Below are positions 15,012 through 23,242 of a stretch of DNA of 27,504 bases, one piece after another. A program made the position numbers and the translations under genes. The DNA comes from Prevotellaceae bacterium UBA3627 (lineage in GTDB: Bacteria > Bacteroidota > Bacteroidia > Bacteroidales > Bacteroidaceae), in NCBI GenBank assembly GCA_002373375.1, contig DFLE01000031.1, positions 1 through 27,504 of the forward strand, written 5' to 3'. The stretch's first letter is position 1; every line of letters begins with the position of its first letter. Below the pieces are notes generated by a model. It was not told the origin of the DNA. It saw only the letters and a program-made list of their open reading frames with translations, and made no database searches.

Positions 15012-16235
15012 ATGAAAAACCTATTACTTAGTGCAGCTATCGGCGATATTGCCGGTATGCCTTATGAATTTGAAGGAAGGACAAAGAGATATGAGTCTGT
15101 TAACCTCCTTTTATCTACAAGCACCTATACTGATGATACCGTATGCACGTTTGCCTGTGCAGATGCCTTACTGCATGGTATCGACATGGCGGAGTCGTTG
15201 AGAAACAGAGGCAGGGCAGACTTCTCAAGAGGTTTCGGAGGTATGTTTGCCCGCTGGTTACTCGCAAAGGAAATACAGCCGCCATACAATTCCTTTGGCA
15301 ACGGCAGTGCAATGCGCGTGTCGGCGGCTGGCTTCATGGCAAGGAGTAAGGAAGAGTGTATAGAACTTGCGACACGTACGGCACTGCCTACGCATAATCA
15401 CCCTGAGGGCATTAAGGGAGCTGTGGCTACTGCCCTTGCCATATATTATGGTATGCAGGGAAAGGACAAGGACTACATAAGACATAATGTGTTAGATGAA
15501 TATTACCCGAACTGGTCTGGGTTGACTTATGCTGACATCAAGCCCGGCTATAAGTTTGATGAAACTTGTCAGCAAACTATACCGGCGGCACTCATCTGTT
15601 TCTTGGAGAGCAGGGACTATGTGGACTGCCTGAAGCTTGCCATCGCGCTGGGTGGCGATGCAGACACGCTGGCTGCCATTGCGGGGCCTATGGCATACGC
15701 CTATTATCGTGAGATGCCGGAAGAACTTATAAAGAACGCTAAGGCAAAGCTGCCAGGATGGATGTTAGAGGTAAATGAGGAGTTTGATCAATATGTGAAT
15801 AGTGTCATGAGATCGAGGCAAGTGACGCTGCGGGAGTATAACGGGGAGGTGCGCCCAGGGTTTACGCCAAATGTAATATCCTCACTGAAGGCAGACGAGG
15901 TGTTTGTCTTCGGGAGCAACCTTCAGGGCTATCATGGAGGTGGAGCTGCCAGGGTGGCACTGAGCAAGTTTTGTGCGATATGGGGGCAAGGCGTGGGACT
16001 GCAAGGTCAGAGCTATGCGATACCTACCATGCAGGGTGGGGTGGAAACCATCAAGCCGTATGTGGACCAGTTTATAGACTTTGCCAAAGAGCATACCGAA
16101 TTGTTCTTCTATGTTACTCGCATAGGCTGTGGCATTGCCGGTTTCAGAGATAGGGACATAGCTCCGTTGTTCAAGGATGCAATGAGTATCAGCAATGTTT
16201 GTCTACCAAAGTCATTCGCTGAGATAATAGGGTAA
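15012..16235 (+). CDS. ADP-ribosylglycohydrolase fused to a macro-like domain
   Basis: A 407-residue two-domain protein. Residues 1-270 form an ADP-ribosylglycohydrolase (DraG/ARH) with the metal-binding TDDT (40-43) and GGDADT (214-219), plus GNGSAMR (96-102) and THNHPEG (127-133); it should remove ADP-ribose from a protein or small molecule using two Mg2+ ions. Residues about 290-407 are a separate conserved domain (VFVFGSNLQGYHGGGAA, then YVTRIGCGIAGFRDRDI) resembling the A1S_2505-type phage-associated family and, loosely, macrodomains. The fusion suggests binding of free or conjugated ADP-ribose. ATG 15012 follows AAAGGAAAC and fits the family start; 14964 is an in-frame alternative. It follows the Nudix regulator gene by 216 bp. 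Confidence 0.87.
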   Translation: MKNLLLSAAIGDIAGMPYEFEGRTKRYESVNLLLSTSTYTDDTVCTFACADALLHGIDMAESLRNRGRADFSRGFGGMFARWLLAKEIQPPYNSFGNGSAMRVSAAGFMARSKEECIELATRTALPTHNHPEGIKGAVATALAIYYGMQGKDKDYIRHNVLDEYYPNWSGLTYADIKPGYKFDETCQQTIPAALICFLESRDYVDCLKLAIALGGDADTLAAIAGPMAYAYYREMPEELIKNAKAKLPGWMLEVNEEFDQYVNSVMRSRQVTLREYNGEVRPGFTPNVISSLKADEVFVFGSNLQGYHGGGAARVALSKFCAIWGQGVGLQGQSYAIPTMQGGVETIKPYVDQFIDFAKEHTELFFYVTRIGCGIAGFRDRDIAPLFKDAMSISNVCLPKSFAEIIG

Positions 16236-16296
16236 TGCAGAGGACAGAACGGGTGGCATTTGAAACATTTTGGGTGTTATTTTGTCTTGCTTTTCT

Positions 16297-16326
16297 TTTG
16301 TATCATAAAATAACTTGGTAATTTTG
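16297..16326 (+). promoter_or_regulatory. Promoter of the GH31 gene
   Basis: TTTG at 16297-16300, an 18-bp spacer and TAATTTTG at 16319-16326; coding start 60 bp downstream. Confidence 0.68.
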
Positions 16327-16385
16327 CAAACGGAAGGTATTCTTTCCGTAATGCCAGAACAACAATGCTTAAACAATATCATACG

Positions 16386-18638
16386 ATGAAGAGAACAAGA
16401 AAGATATTACTTGCTGCCGTACTGATGTCGTCGGTGTGTGGCGGCGCTATGGCGCAGAAGACATCATCTACCGGCGCTCCATACCTGTTGTCGCAGTCGG
16501 TTGACATGAGCCAGCAGTTTGTGCAACCTACTAACACTCTGTTTTGTGCCGACTCACTGGTGAGCTTCGATCCCTCCACCGGCGTGGGTACGTTGCAGTG
16601 GAGCCGTAACGAGATGCATGCCCGTCAGGCTTTCAATACCAACGGCTACTGGGTTACGCCACTGCAGAACCTGGACTTCCCCGGTCCGGCATACGACCAG
16701 AGTCCGCAGCTGGAGTTCAGGGTGGAGCCGGTGAACGACCGCACTGTGAGGGTGCGCTTCTTTACCAGTCCGATAATACCGAAGGATGACCCCGACGAGC
16801 TGATGCTCGTGCAGAAGCCGGCAGTGGATATGAGTACGTGGAGATGCACCAAGACCGACAAGGGATATACCCTGACGTCAGGTAAGGGCGCAATAGAGAT
16901 ACAGCAGTATCCGTGGCGCATCATAGTGCGCGATGCGGAGGGACGTGAGCTTACACGCACGCGCCACCTGTTGGACAATGACTCCACGCAGGTGAAGACA
17001 CAGCCGTTTTCCTTTATAAAGCGTGGCGATGACAACGGCAGGATGATAGAGCCGGTGTTCAGTCTGAAACCATCAGAGCGCATATACGGTTGCGGTGAGT
17101 CGGCGACGTCGCTGAACAAGGCAGGGCAGAAGCTCAACCTCTTCGTGACCGACCCACAGGGACCAGAGACGCCTGACATGTATAAGCCCATACCGTTCTA
17201 TTTCTCTAACAGAGGCTATGGCGTGTTCATGCACACGGCAGCACCTGTGACCGTGGACTTCGGAAACTCTTACATAGGCAGCACACGTCTGTTCATGGCA
17301 GACGAGACGGCTGACCTCTTTATAATGCTCGGCACTCCGAAGGAGATACTGGGCGAATACACCGCACTGGTGGGAAGGCCGGAGACACCGCCGCTGTGGA
17401 GCTTCGGACTATGGCAGAGTCGTATATCATACTTTACGGAGAAGGAGGGACGCGACGTGGCAAAGCGTCTGCGTGACAATAAGATACCGTGTGACGTGAT
17501 ACACTTTGACACAGGATGGTTTGAGACCGACTGGCAGTGTGACTACCAGTTCAGCCATAACTTCAAGGATGCGCAGAAGATGCTGAGCGACCTGAAGAAG
17601 GACGGTTTCCATACTTGTCTGTGGCAGTTGCCTTACTTCACCCCGAAGAACCGTTACTTCAAGTACCTCGTGGAGAACGATATGGCGGTGAAGAATGCCG
17701 GCGGCGGACTGCCGTATGAGGATGCAGTGCTCGATTTCTCCAATCCGCAGACCGTGAACTGGTATCAGGGACAGCTGGAGGGATTGCTTAAGCAGGGCGT
17801 GGCAGTGATAAAGGTGGACTTCGGTGAGGCAGGACCATACCTCAACGGGGTATATCACAGCGGGCGCACCGGACTGTATGAGCACAACCTCTATCCGCTG
17901 CGCTACAACAAGGCGGCATACGACATCATAAAGAAGACCAACGGCGAGGGTATCATCTGGGCCCGCTCTGCATGGGCCGGCAGCCAGCGTTTCCCGTTGC
18001 ACTGGGGAGGTGATGCCGCCACCACTGATGCAGGACTGTTGGGCTCTGTGCGCTGCGGATTGTCGATAGGTTTGTCGGGCTTCTCTTTCTGGTCTAACGA
18101 CATTGGCGGCTTTGTGACGAAGAGCCCGGAGAAGCTGTACCGTCGCTGGATGCCTTACGGTATGCTGACGAGTCACAGCCGTGTGCATGGCGTGGAGACA
18201 GAGCCGTGGCTGTATGACGAGAAGTTCGTGGAGTATTTCCGTGAGTGCTCCGAACTGAAATACCGCCTTATGCCATACGTATATGAGGAGGCGAAGAAAT
18301 GTGCCGCCGAGGGACTGCCCATGCAGCGTGCACTGCTGCTGGACTATCCTGACGATCCGGGGGCATGGCTCGTGGAGGATGAGTATCTCTTTGGCGAGAA
18401 GATGCTTGTAGCTCCAATGCTTGAGGAGGGAAAGGGCCGCAACGTGTATCTGCCAGGCAAGGACAGTTGGGTGGACTACCAGACGGGTCGTGAATACGGC
18501 GCCGGCTGGCATCACATAGAGTGCGGTCGCCTGCCTATAGTGATATTGGTAAGGAAAGGAGCAACGATAAAGACCGTTTCAGTGGCACTGTCAACGCAGT
18601 GGATAGACTGGAGCAAGGTGGAGGAGAAGAAGTATTGA
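16386..18638 (+). CDS. Secreted GH31 glycosidase, alpha-xylosidase-like
   Basis: A 750-residue glycoside hydrolase family 31 enzyme with a Sec signal peptide (residues 1-23, ending GGAMA before QKTSS), so periplasmic or outer-membrane associated. An N-terminal beta-sandwich (about 60-320) precedes the (beta/alpha)8 barrel. The nucleophile is Asp478 in IKVDFGEAGP and the acid/base Asp543 in HWGGDAATT; the following GGLSIGLSGF-like segment (CGLSIGLSGFSFWSNDIGG) and the DFGE motif resemble E. coli YicI more than starch-type enzymes, which suggests alpha-xyloside or isoprimeverose-type substrates, though alpha-glucosidase activity is possible. ATG 16386 is preferred over 16365 because it starts the signal peptide directly. 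It stands alone: no SusC/SusD genes or other glycosidases in the window. Confidence 0.9.
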   Translation: MKRTRKILLAAVLMSSVCGGAMAQKTSSTGAPYLLSQSVDMSQQFVQPTNTLFCADSLVSFDPSTGVGTLQWSRNEMHARQAFNTNGYWVTPLQNLDFPGPAYDQSPQLEFRVEPVNDRTVRVRFFTSPIIPKDDPDELMLVQKPAVDMSTWRCTKTDKGYTLTSGKGAIEIQQYPWRIIVRDAEGRELTRTRHLLDNDSTQVKTQPFSFIKRGDDNGRMIEPVFSLKPSERIYGCGESATSLNKAGQKLNLFVTDPQGPETPDMYKPIPFYFSNRGYGVFMHTAAPVTVDFGNSYIGSTRLFMADETADLFIMLGTPKEILGEYTALVGRPETPPLWSFGLWQSRISYFTEKEGRDVAKRLRDNKIPCDVIHFDTGWFETDWQCDYQFSHNFKDAQKMLSDLKKDGFHTCLWQLPYFTPKNRYFKYLVENDMAVKNAGGGLPYEDAVLDFSNPQTVNWYQGQLEGLLKQGVAVIKVDFGEAGPYLNGVYHSGRTGLYEHNLYPLRYNKAAYDIIKKTNGEGIIWARSAWAGSQRFPLHWGGDAATTDAGLLGSVRCGLSIGLSGFSFWSNDIGGFVTKSPEKLYRRWMPYGMLTSHSRVHGVETEPWLYDEKFVEYFRECSELKYRLMPYVYEEAKKCAAEGLPMQRALLLDYPDDPGAWLVEDEYLFGEKMLVAPMLEEGKGRNVYLPGKDSWVDYQTGREYGAGWHHIECGRLPIVILVRKGATIKTVSVALSTQWIDWSKVEEKKY

Positions 18639-18777
18639 TGGAAGGAAGGTTCGAGGGATGATGGATGAAGGTGGAAGGATGAAGGAAGAAGGTTTTGATG
18701 GAAGAAGGTGGAGGGAAGAATGAATAAGGTTTTTTAGGAAGAAGGATGAAGTATTAAGTATTAAGGTAATGAATGTA
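18639..18777 (+). repeat. Degenerate polypurine tract
   Basis: About 110 bases made almost wholly of purines on the plus strand, built from recurring GGAAGGATGAAGG- and GAAGAAGG-like words, ending in two TATTAAG/ATTAAGG repeats. No gene. Between the terminator and pfkA (18841-18938) there is also none, only three AACTCC words (about 18898-18930). Confidence 0.6.
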
Positions 18778-18786
18778 TAAAACAGA

Positions 18787-18840
18787 AATCCTGATTATGC
18801 AGATGTCATGATGACTAAGCATAATCAGGATTCTTTGTTT
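18787..18840. terminator. Bidirectional terminator between GH31 and pfkA
   Basis: Perfect 14-bp stem (18787-18800 with 18819-18832), an 18-nt loop, then CTTTGTTT on the plus side; TTTCTGTTTTAT follows on the minus side. Lies between converging genes. The loop contains the odd palindrome GTCATGATGAC. Confidence 0.85.
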
Positions 18841-18938
18841 ATTTACTCAAGTTCTGCAAGTGCTGCTTGCTCGGTAGATAAAGGAAGTGAGGACTTTAAC
18901 TCCCTATAGCTCCTTAGCAACCTTTAACTCCTTATTTA

Positions 18939-19916
18939 TTATATAGACAACTCGTTGAGCACGGTGAACAGCTTCTTGTCCATAGGCTTGTCAGAACGTA
19001 TAGCCTCAGAGAAAGGAACATACACTACTTCGTTGTTGCGTATGCCAATCATTACGTTGCGCTGTCCCTGCATGATAGCCTCTATGGCACCTACGCCAGT
19101 GCGGCTTGCAAGTATGCGGTCGCGTGCCGTTGGGCTGCCTCCGCGCTGCAGGTGTCCGAGGATAGATACGCGTACGTCGTAGCCTGGGAACTCCTTCTTC
19201 ACACGGTCTGCATAGTACATGGCGCCGCACTTTGGTGATTCAGACACGATGACGATACATGACCTCTTAGACTTACGTATGCCACGCTTCATGAATTCAG
19301 CCAGCTGGTCGGCGTCGGTCTCATTCTCAGGGATGATGGCTGCCTCTGCACCACAGGCAATGGCCGAGTTCTGGGCAAGGAAGCCGGCGTCGCGTCCCAT
19401 AACCTCGATGAAGAAGATACGCTCGTGGCTCTGTGCAGTGTCACGAATGCGGTCAACACACTCCATGATGGTGTTCATGGTGGTGTCATATCCTATTGTA
19501 GCGTCAGTGCCGTAAAGGTCGTTGTCGATGGTGCCAGGCAGACCGATGCAGCATACGTCATGCTCCTGTGCGAAAATCTTGGCACCGGTAAGAGAACCGT
19601 TACCGCCAATGATTACAAGAGCGTCGATACCACGTGCCATCATGTTGTCATAAGCCTTCTGACGTCCCTCAGGAGTCATGAAGTCCTTTGAGCGCGCAGT
19701 CTTCAGTATGGTACCACCCAGGGTGATAATACCGCTGACGTTCTCAGTGGTAAACTCTTGCATGTCATCGTTAATCAATCCTTCCCAGCCACGATAGATG
19801 GCTACAACCTTAAAACCGTTACATATACCGGCACGCGTCACCGCACGGATGGCAGCGTTCATACCAGGGGCATCGCCTCCGGATGTCAGTACACCTATTG
19901 TCTTTATTTTACCCAT
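18939..19916 (-). CDS. pfkA: 6-phosphofructokinase
   Basis: A 325-residue glycolytic enzyme that phosphorylates fructose 6-phosphate to fructose 1,6-bisphosphate. Family motifs: TSGGDAPGMNA (11-21, nucleotide phosphate loop), GGNGSLTGA (104-112), PGTIDND (127-133) with catalytic Asp131, MGRDAGF, and LGHLQRGGSPTARDR near the C terminus. Gly107 after residue 106 is the mark of ATP-dependent rather than pyrophosphate-dependent enzymes; residue 106 is Asn where E. coli PfkA has the Mg2+-linked Asp103. The length equals the short bacterial type. The frame extends to 20201, but those 95 residues are an out-of-frame reading of the antiporter gene; ATG 19916 (MGKIKTIGVLTSGG) is clear. Starts 26 bp after the antiporter gene and is probably co-transcribed with it. 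Confidence 0.95.
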   Translation of the reverse strand: MGKIKTIGVLTSGGDAPGMNAAIRAVTRAGICNGFKVVAIYRGWEGLINDDMQEFTTENVSGIITLGGTILKTARSKDFMTPEGRQKAYDNMMARGIDALVIIGGNGSLTGAKIFAQEHDVCCIGLPGTIDNDLYGTDATIGYDTTMNTIMECVDRIRDTAQSHERIFFIEVMGRDAGFLAQNSAIACGAEAAIIPENETDADQLAEFMKRGIRKSKRSCIVIVSESPKCGAMYYADRVKKEFPGYDVRVSILGHLQRGGSPTARDRILASRTGVGAIEAIMQGQRNVMIGIRNNEVVYVPFSEAIRSDKPMDKKLFTVLNELSI

Positions 19917-19942
19917 TGTGTTTTTAAGTTTTATGTGTGTTT

Positions 19943-21316
19943 TTATAATATAGTCAACTGCAGGCAGAGAATAGAGAATGCCAATATTCCTGCGAAGATA
20001 GTAAGTGGGGCGATGTGCTTGATATACCATTTCAGCGTCACACCCTGCATCTGCATCATTACGATGCCGCTGATGGAGCCTATGCCGAGTATGCTGCCAC
20101 CGATGGCTGTACCGAAAGAGAGTACTTTCCAGTATGCTCCGCCAATGGCGTAGTAAGGGTCGGTGGCTGATATGTCGTGCAGACTTACCATTGTCATACA
20201 TGAAGCAAAGCTGTCAAGCACAGTGCTGATGAGAGATGTTATTACACCTATAGCCCAGATGTTGCCTATCAGATTGTCTATCTGCTCAGAGAACCACGCT
20301 ATGGAGCCTGTCTCTGTAACGACACCCAGGGCGAGGATGACACCCACGATGTAGAGTATCTGTTGTGTCATGTTATACTGCATACGCTGTGGTGAGCGGC
20401 TTATCAGCTTGCGGTATGCCGTGAGGATGTTGCGGTTGATGAGCTCATTGACAATCCACAGCAGACTGAGTACGCATAATGCGCCGAGGAACGGCGGCAG
20501 TTTGGTGATGTCGTGGAATGTAGGTATGAGCCACAGGCCGCCGATGCCTACGAAAAAGAGGATGAGACGTTGCCATACGTTGAGGTTGGTATCGTCGCCT
20601 CTGTAGGGTAGGGAGGGGTGCTCTATCTCTATAGTGTTGTTTATCTTCATGCTGACAATGAATGTAGGCAGCGCCCATGCTACGAGGCATGGCAGAAGCA
20701 TAGACAACGTATAGTCTGACGCAGTGATGGCGCCCTTGTTCCATAGCGCAAGGCCGGTGGGGTCACCTATTACGGTCAGCGCACCGCCGAAGATTACTGC
20801 CACAAGTACCATGGAGCCGTATATCATGCGGTCCTTGGTGCGAGGTAGTATGGCGTTGGTGACGGTAAGCATCAGCACTATGGTGGAGATGTTGTCAAGA
20901 TTGGCTGACATGACAAAGGCGAAGGCTGTCAACTTCCACAGTAACAGTTTGCTGCGACGTGTGCGTATCCACAACATAAGGAAATCGAAGCAGCCGTTGT
21001 TGTTAAGAATCTCAACAATGCTCATCGTGGCAAGGAGAAACAGTACTATCTCTGCTGCCCTGCCTACATAGGGGAGAAAAACGTTCTTGGCTATGTAAAG
21101 CTTGACGGCCTCAGAGTTAGGCTTGATACCGTTGAGGAATGCAGTATAGTCATAGAGGTGTCTGCTCTCAACGAAGTCAGAGCCAAAACAGATATATAAC
21201 ACCCAGCCTAAAGTGCAGGCAAAGACCGCTACCGCGGCCTTGTTGATGTTCGTCTGGCGCTCCGTGGCGATGAACAATAAACTTATTATTAATATGGAAG
21301 TGATGAGTATTGTCAT
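19943..21316 (-). CDS. nhaD: NhaD-type Na+/H+ antiporter
   Basis: A 457-residue inner-membrane protein with about 11-13 hydrophobic segments, of the NhaD branch of the ion transporter superfamily. Recognisable segments are FVMSANLDNISTIVLMLTVT, with the charged Asp-Asn pair in a helix break, and FGGALTVIGDPTGLALW, the second re-entrant hairpin region; SLISTVLDSFASCMTMVS repeats the pattern in the second half. It would export Na+ in exchange for protons, for pH and salt homeostasis. It starts at ATG 21316, only about 9 bp downstream of the -7 box, so its own mRNA is nearly leaderless. Divergent from the ATP synthase operon and followed closely by pfkA. Confidence 0.88.
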   Translation of the reverse strand: MTILITSILIISLLFIATERQTNINKAAVAVFACTLGWVLYICFGSDFVESRHLYDYTAFLNGIKPNSEAVKLYIAKNVFLPYVGRAAEIVLFLLATMSIVEILNNNGCFDFLMLWIRTRRSKLLLWKLTAFAFVMSANLDNISTIVLMLTVTNAILPRTKDRMIYGSMVLVAVIFGGALTVIGDPTGLALWNKGAITASDYTLSMLLPCLVAWALPTFIVSMKINNTIEIEHPSLPYRGDDTNLNVWQRLILFFVGIGGLWLIPTFHDITKLPPFLGALCVLSLLWIVNELINRNILTAYRKLISRSPQRMQYNMTQQILYIVGVILALGVVTETGSIAWFSEQIDNLIGNIWAIGVITSLISTVLDSFASCMTMVSLHDISATDPYYAIGGAYWKVLSFGTAIGGSILGIGSISGIVMMQMQGVTLKWYIKHIAPLTIFAGILAFSILCLQLTIL

Positions 21317-21325
21317 AAATCAGCG

Positions 21326-21357
21326 CAAAGTTACAAACAATATTTTATTTAACCAAA
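21326..21357 (-). promoter_or_regulatory. Promoter of nhaD-pfkA
   Basis: Minus strand: TTTG (21357-21354), a 20-bp spacer and TAACTTTG (21333-21326). The nhaD ATG begins 9 bp further on. Confidence 0.75.
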
Positions 21358-21428
21358 TTTCAACGTGATTTTATGGTGCTATTTATAAGGTAAGTTTAAT
21401 ATATGGTGGTAATTAGGCGTGATTGGAG

Positions 21429-21513
21429 GATAATAAAAAGAGGTCGGTACAGGACGTACCAACCTCATAAATAGATTTCGTAGTTATAGAAAAAAAGAAA
21501 CGAAATCTGACGA
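21429..21513 (-). ncRNA. Predicted small RNA of about 80 nt
   Basis: On the minus strand, a promoter (21549-21519) is followed by a 9-bp stem-loop (21508-21500 with 21481-21473; AGATTTCGT/ACGAAATCT) with an 18-nt loop that is pyrimidine-rich, and then by an intrinsic terminator: 11-bp stem 21466-21456/21450-21440 with one mismatch, a 5-nt loop, then CTTTTTATTAT. There is no reading frame of note inside. This is the layout of a short independent non-coding RNA. It could also be a terminated leader of nhaD, which starts 112 bp further on. Not matched to a known RNA family. Confidence 0.45.
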
Positions 21514-21518
21514 TGCAA

Positions 21519-21549
21519 CAAAGTTAACGATAAATAATATTATTTGCAA
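21519..21549 (-). promoter_or_regulatory. Promoter of the predicted small RNA
   Basis: Minus strand: TTG (21549-21547), a 20-bp spacer and TAACTTTG (21526-21519). Confidence 0.55.
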
Positions 21550-21584
21550 GAAAATGACTAAAAAAAATATTTTTTGGAAAAAAA

Positions 21585-21616
21585 TTTGCAATTATAAAAA
21601 GAAATTTTTAATTTTG
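21585..21616 (+). promoter_or_regulatory. Promoter of the ATP synthase operon
   Basis: TTTG at 21585-21588, a 20-bp spacer and TAATTTTG at 21609-21616, in a strongly A+T-rich stretch. Leader of roughly 70 nt before atpD, rich in A near the start codon and without a clear Shine-Dalgarno sequence. Confidence 0.75.
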
Positions 21617-21691
21617 CGAGTAGTAAGTTAGCCTTACGTTTCTTTTTTAGAAACCAATTGTGGAGAAAAACATTTTTAAATTTAATACTAT

Positions 21692-23203
21692 ATGTCACAG
21701 ATTACTGGTCACATATCTCAGATAATCGGTCCTGTCGTGGATGTGTATTTTGACACGAAGGGGCTGGATGCAGAGAAGGTGCTCCCTAAGATTCACGATG
21801 CTCTTAAAGTAAAGCGTCCTGATGGTCGTGACCTCATTATTGAGGTACAACAACACATTGGTGAGGATACCGTGCGCACGGTTGCTATGGATAATACTGA
21901 CGGACTGCAGCGCGGTCTGGAGGTGGTACCTACGGGCGCACCTATCAGTATGCCTTCTGGTGAGCAGATGAAGGGTCGTATGCTTAATGTCATCGGAGAG
22001 CCTATCGACGGCATGAAACCGCTGGCAAAGGATAACCCTTATCCTATCCACAGAGAGGCTCCTAAGTATGAGGAACTGTCAACCACAAAGGAGATGCTTC
22101 CTACAGGTATCAAGGTCATTGACTTGCTTGAGCCTTACCTGAAAGGTGGTAAGATTGGTCTGTTCGGCGGTGCCGGCGTAGGTAAGACAGTGCTTATCAT
22201 GGAGCTTATCAATAACATTGCAAAGGGTGGTAACAACGGTTTCTCAGTGTTCGCCGGCGTTGGTGAGCGTACCCGTGAGGGTAACGACTTGATTCGTGAG
22301 ATGATTGAGTCTGGCGTTATCAAGTATGGCGATAAGTTCAAAGAGGCTATGGCTGAGGGCAAATGGGATTTGTCTCTCGTTGACCCTGAGGAACTGAAGA
22401 AGTCGCAAGCTACACTTGTATATGGTCAGATGAACGAGCCACCAGGCGCACGTGCTTCAGTAGCATTGTCAGGTCTTACCGTGGCAGAGGAATTCCGTGA
22501 CCAGGGTGGTGATATCCTGTTCTTCATTGATAACATCTTCCGTTTCACTCAGGCAGGCTCTGAGGTGTCAGCGCTTCTCGGACGTATGCCGTCAGCCGTG
22601 GGTTACCAGCCTACGTTGGCAAGTGAGATGGGCTCAATGCAGGAGCGTATTACTTCAACAAAGACAGGTTCTATCACATCTGTGCAGGCCGTATATGTGC
22701 CAGCCGATGACTTGACTGACCCTGCTCCGGCAACTACGTTTACACACCTTGACGCAACGACAGAGTTGTCACGTAACATTGCACAGCTGGGTATCTATCC
22801 TGCCGTTGACCCGTTGGGAAGTACCTCACGTATCCTTGACCCACTCGTGGTAGGTAAGGAGCATTATGAGTGTGCACAGAGAGTTAAGCAGATACTGCAG
22901 AAATACAAGGAGTTGCAGGATATCATTGCAATCCTCGGTATGGATGAGCTCTCTGATGAGGATAAGTTGACAGTGAACAGAGCACGTCGTGTGCAGCGTT
23001 TCCTCTCTCAGCCTTTCGCCGTGGCAGAGCAGTTTACTGGTGTACCAGGTGAGATGGTCAGCATCGAGGATACAATCAAGGGTTTCAATATGATACTTGA
23101 CGGTGAGCTGGATGACCTGCCAGAGCAGGCTTTCCTGAACGTGGGTACCATAGAGCAGGCTATTGAGAAGGGTAAGAAACTGCTTGCACAGGCACAGGCT
23201 TAA
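21692..23203 (+). CDS. atpD: ATP synthase F1 subunit beta
   Basis: A 503-residue catalytic subunit of F1. Walker A GGAGVGKT is at 159-166, VGERTREG carries the catalytic Glu, Walker B is ILFFIDNIFRF, and the C-terminal ILGMDELSDEDK matches the conserved DELSEED lever that contacts the gamma subunit. Start ATG 21692 gives the usual MSQITGHISQIIGPVVDV. First gene of the atp operon and directly behind its promoter, as in other Bacteroidales where beta and epsilon precede the FO genes. It works in a cytosolic alpha3beta3 head attached to the FO sector encoded downstream. Confidence 0.97.
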   Translation: MSQITGHISQIIGPVVDVYFDTKGLDAEKVLPKIHDALKVKRPDGRDLIIEVQQHIGEDTVRTVAMDNTDGLQRGLEVVPTGAPISMPSGEQMKGRMLNVIGEPIDGMKPLAKDNPYPIHREAPKYEELSTTKEMLPTGIKVIDLLEPYLKGGKIGLFGGAGVGKTVLIMELINNIAKGGNNGFSVFAGVGERTREGNDLIREMIESGVIKYGDKFKEAMAEGKWDLSLVDPEELKKSQATLVYGQMNEPPGARASVALSGLTVAEEFRDQGGDILFFIDNIFRFTQAGSEVSALLGRMPSAVGYQPTLASEMGSMQERITSTKTGSITSVQAVYVPADDLTDPAPATTFTHLDATTELSRNIAQLGIYPAVDPLGSTSRILDPLVVGKEHYECAQRVKQILQKYKELQDIIAILGMDELSDEDKLTVNRARRVQRFLSQPFAVAEQFTGVPGEMVSIEDTIKGFNMILDGELDDLPEQAFLNVGTIEQAIEKGKKLLAQAQA

Positions 23204-23242
23204 TGCCGCGTGTCTTGACAACGAAAGAAATACATACGAATT

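Noticed and set aside
17427..18515. Long open frame of 362 codons antisense to the GH31 gene
   Set aside because: It lies wholly opposite the catalytic domain of a well-supported GH31 gene; its composition (Leu, His, Val, Gln-rich) reflects the reverse of that gene, and no promoter or family was seen.
14103..18638. Polysaccharide utilisation locus around the GH31 gene
   Set aside because: No SusC/SusD pair, hybrid two-component or ECF regulator, or second glycosidase occurs in the window, and the GH31 gene has its own promoter.
19917..20201. Upstream extension of pfkA by 95 codons
   Set aside because: It overlaps the end of the antiporter gene in another frame, and the family start MGKIKTIGVLTSGG is at 19916.
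21317..21691. Riboswitch for nhaD or atpD
   Set aside because: The nhaD mRNA predicted from its own promoter has almost no leader, and the atpD leader (about 70 nt) is A-rich without stable stems; the hairpins present fit better with a separate small RNA.
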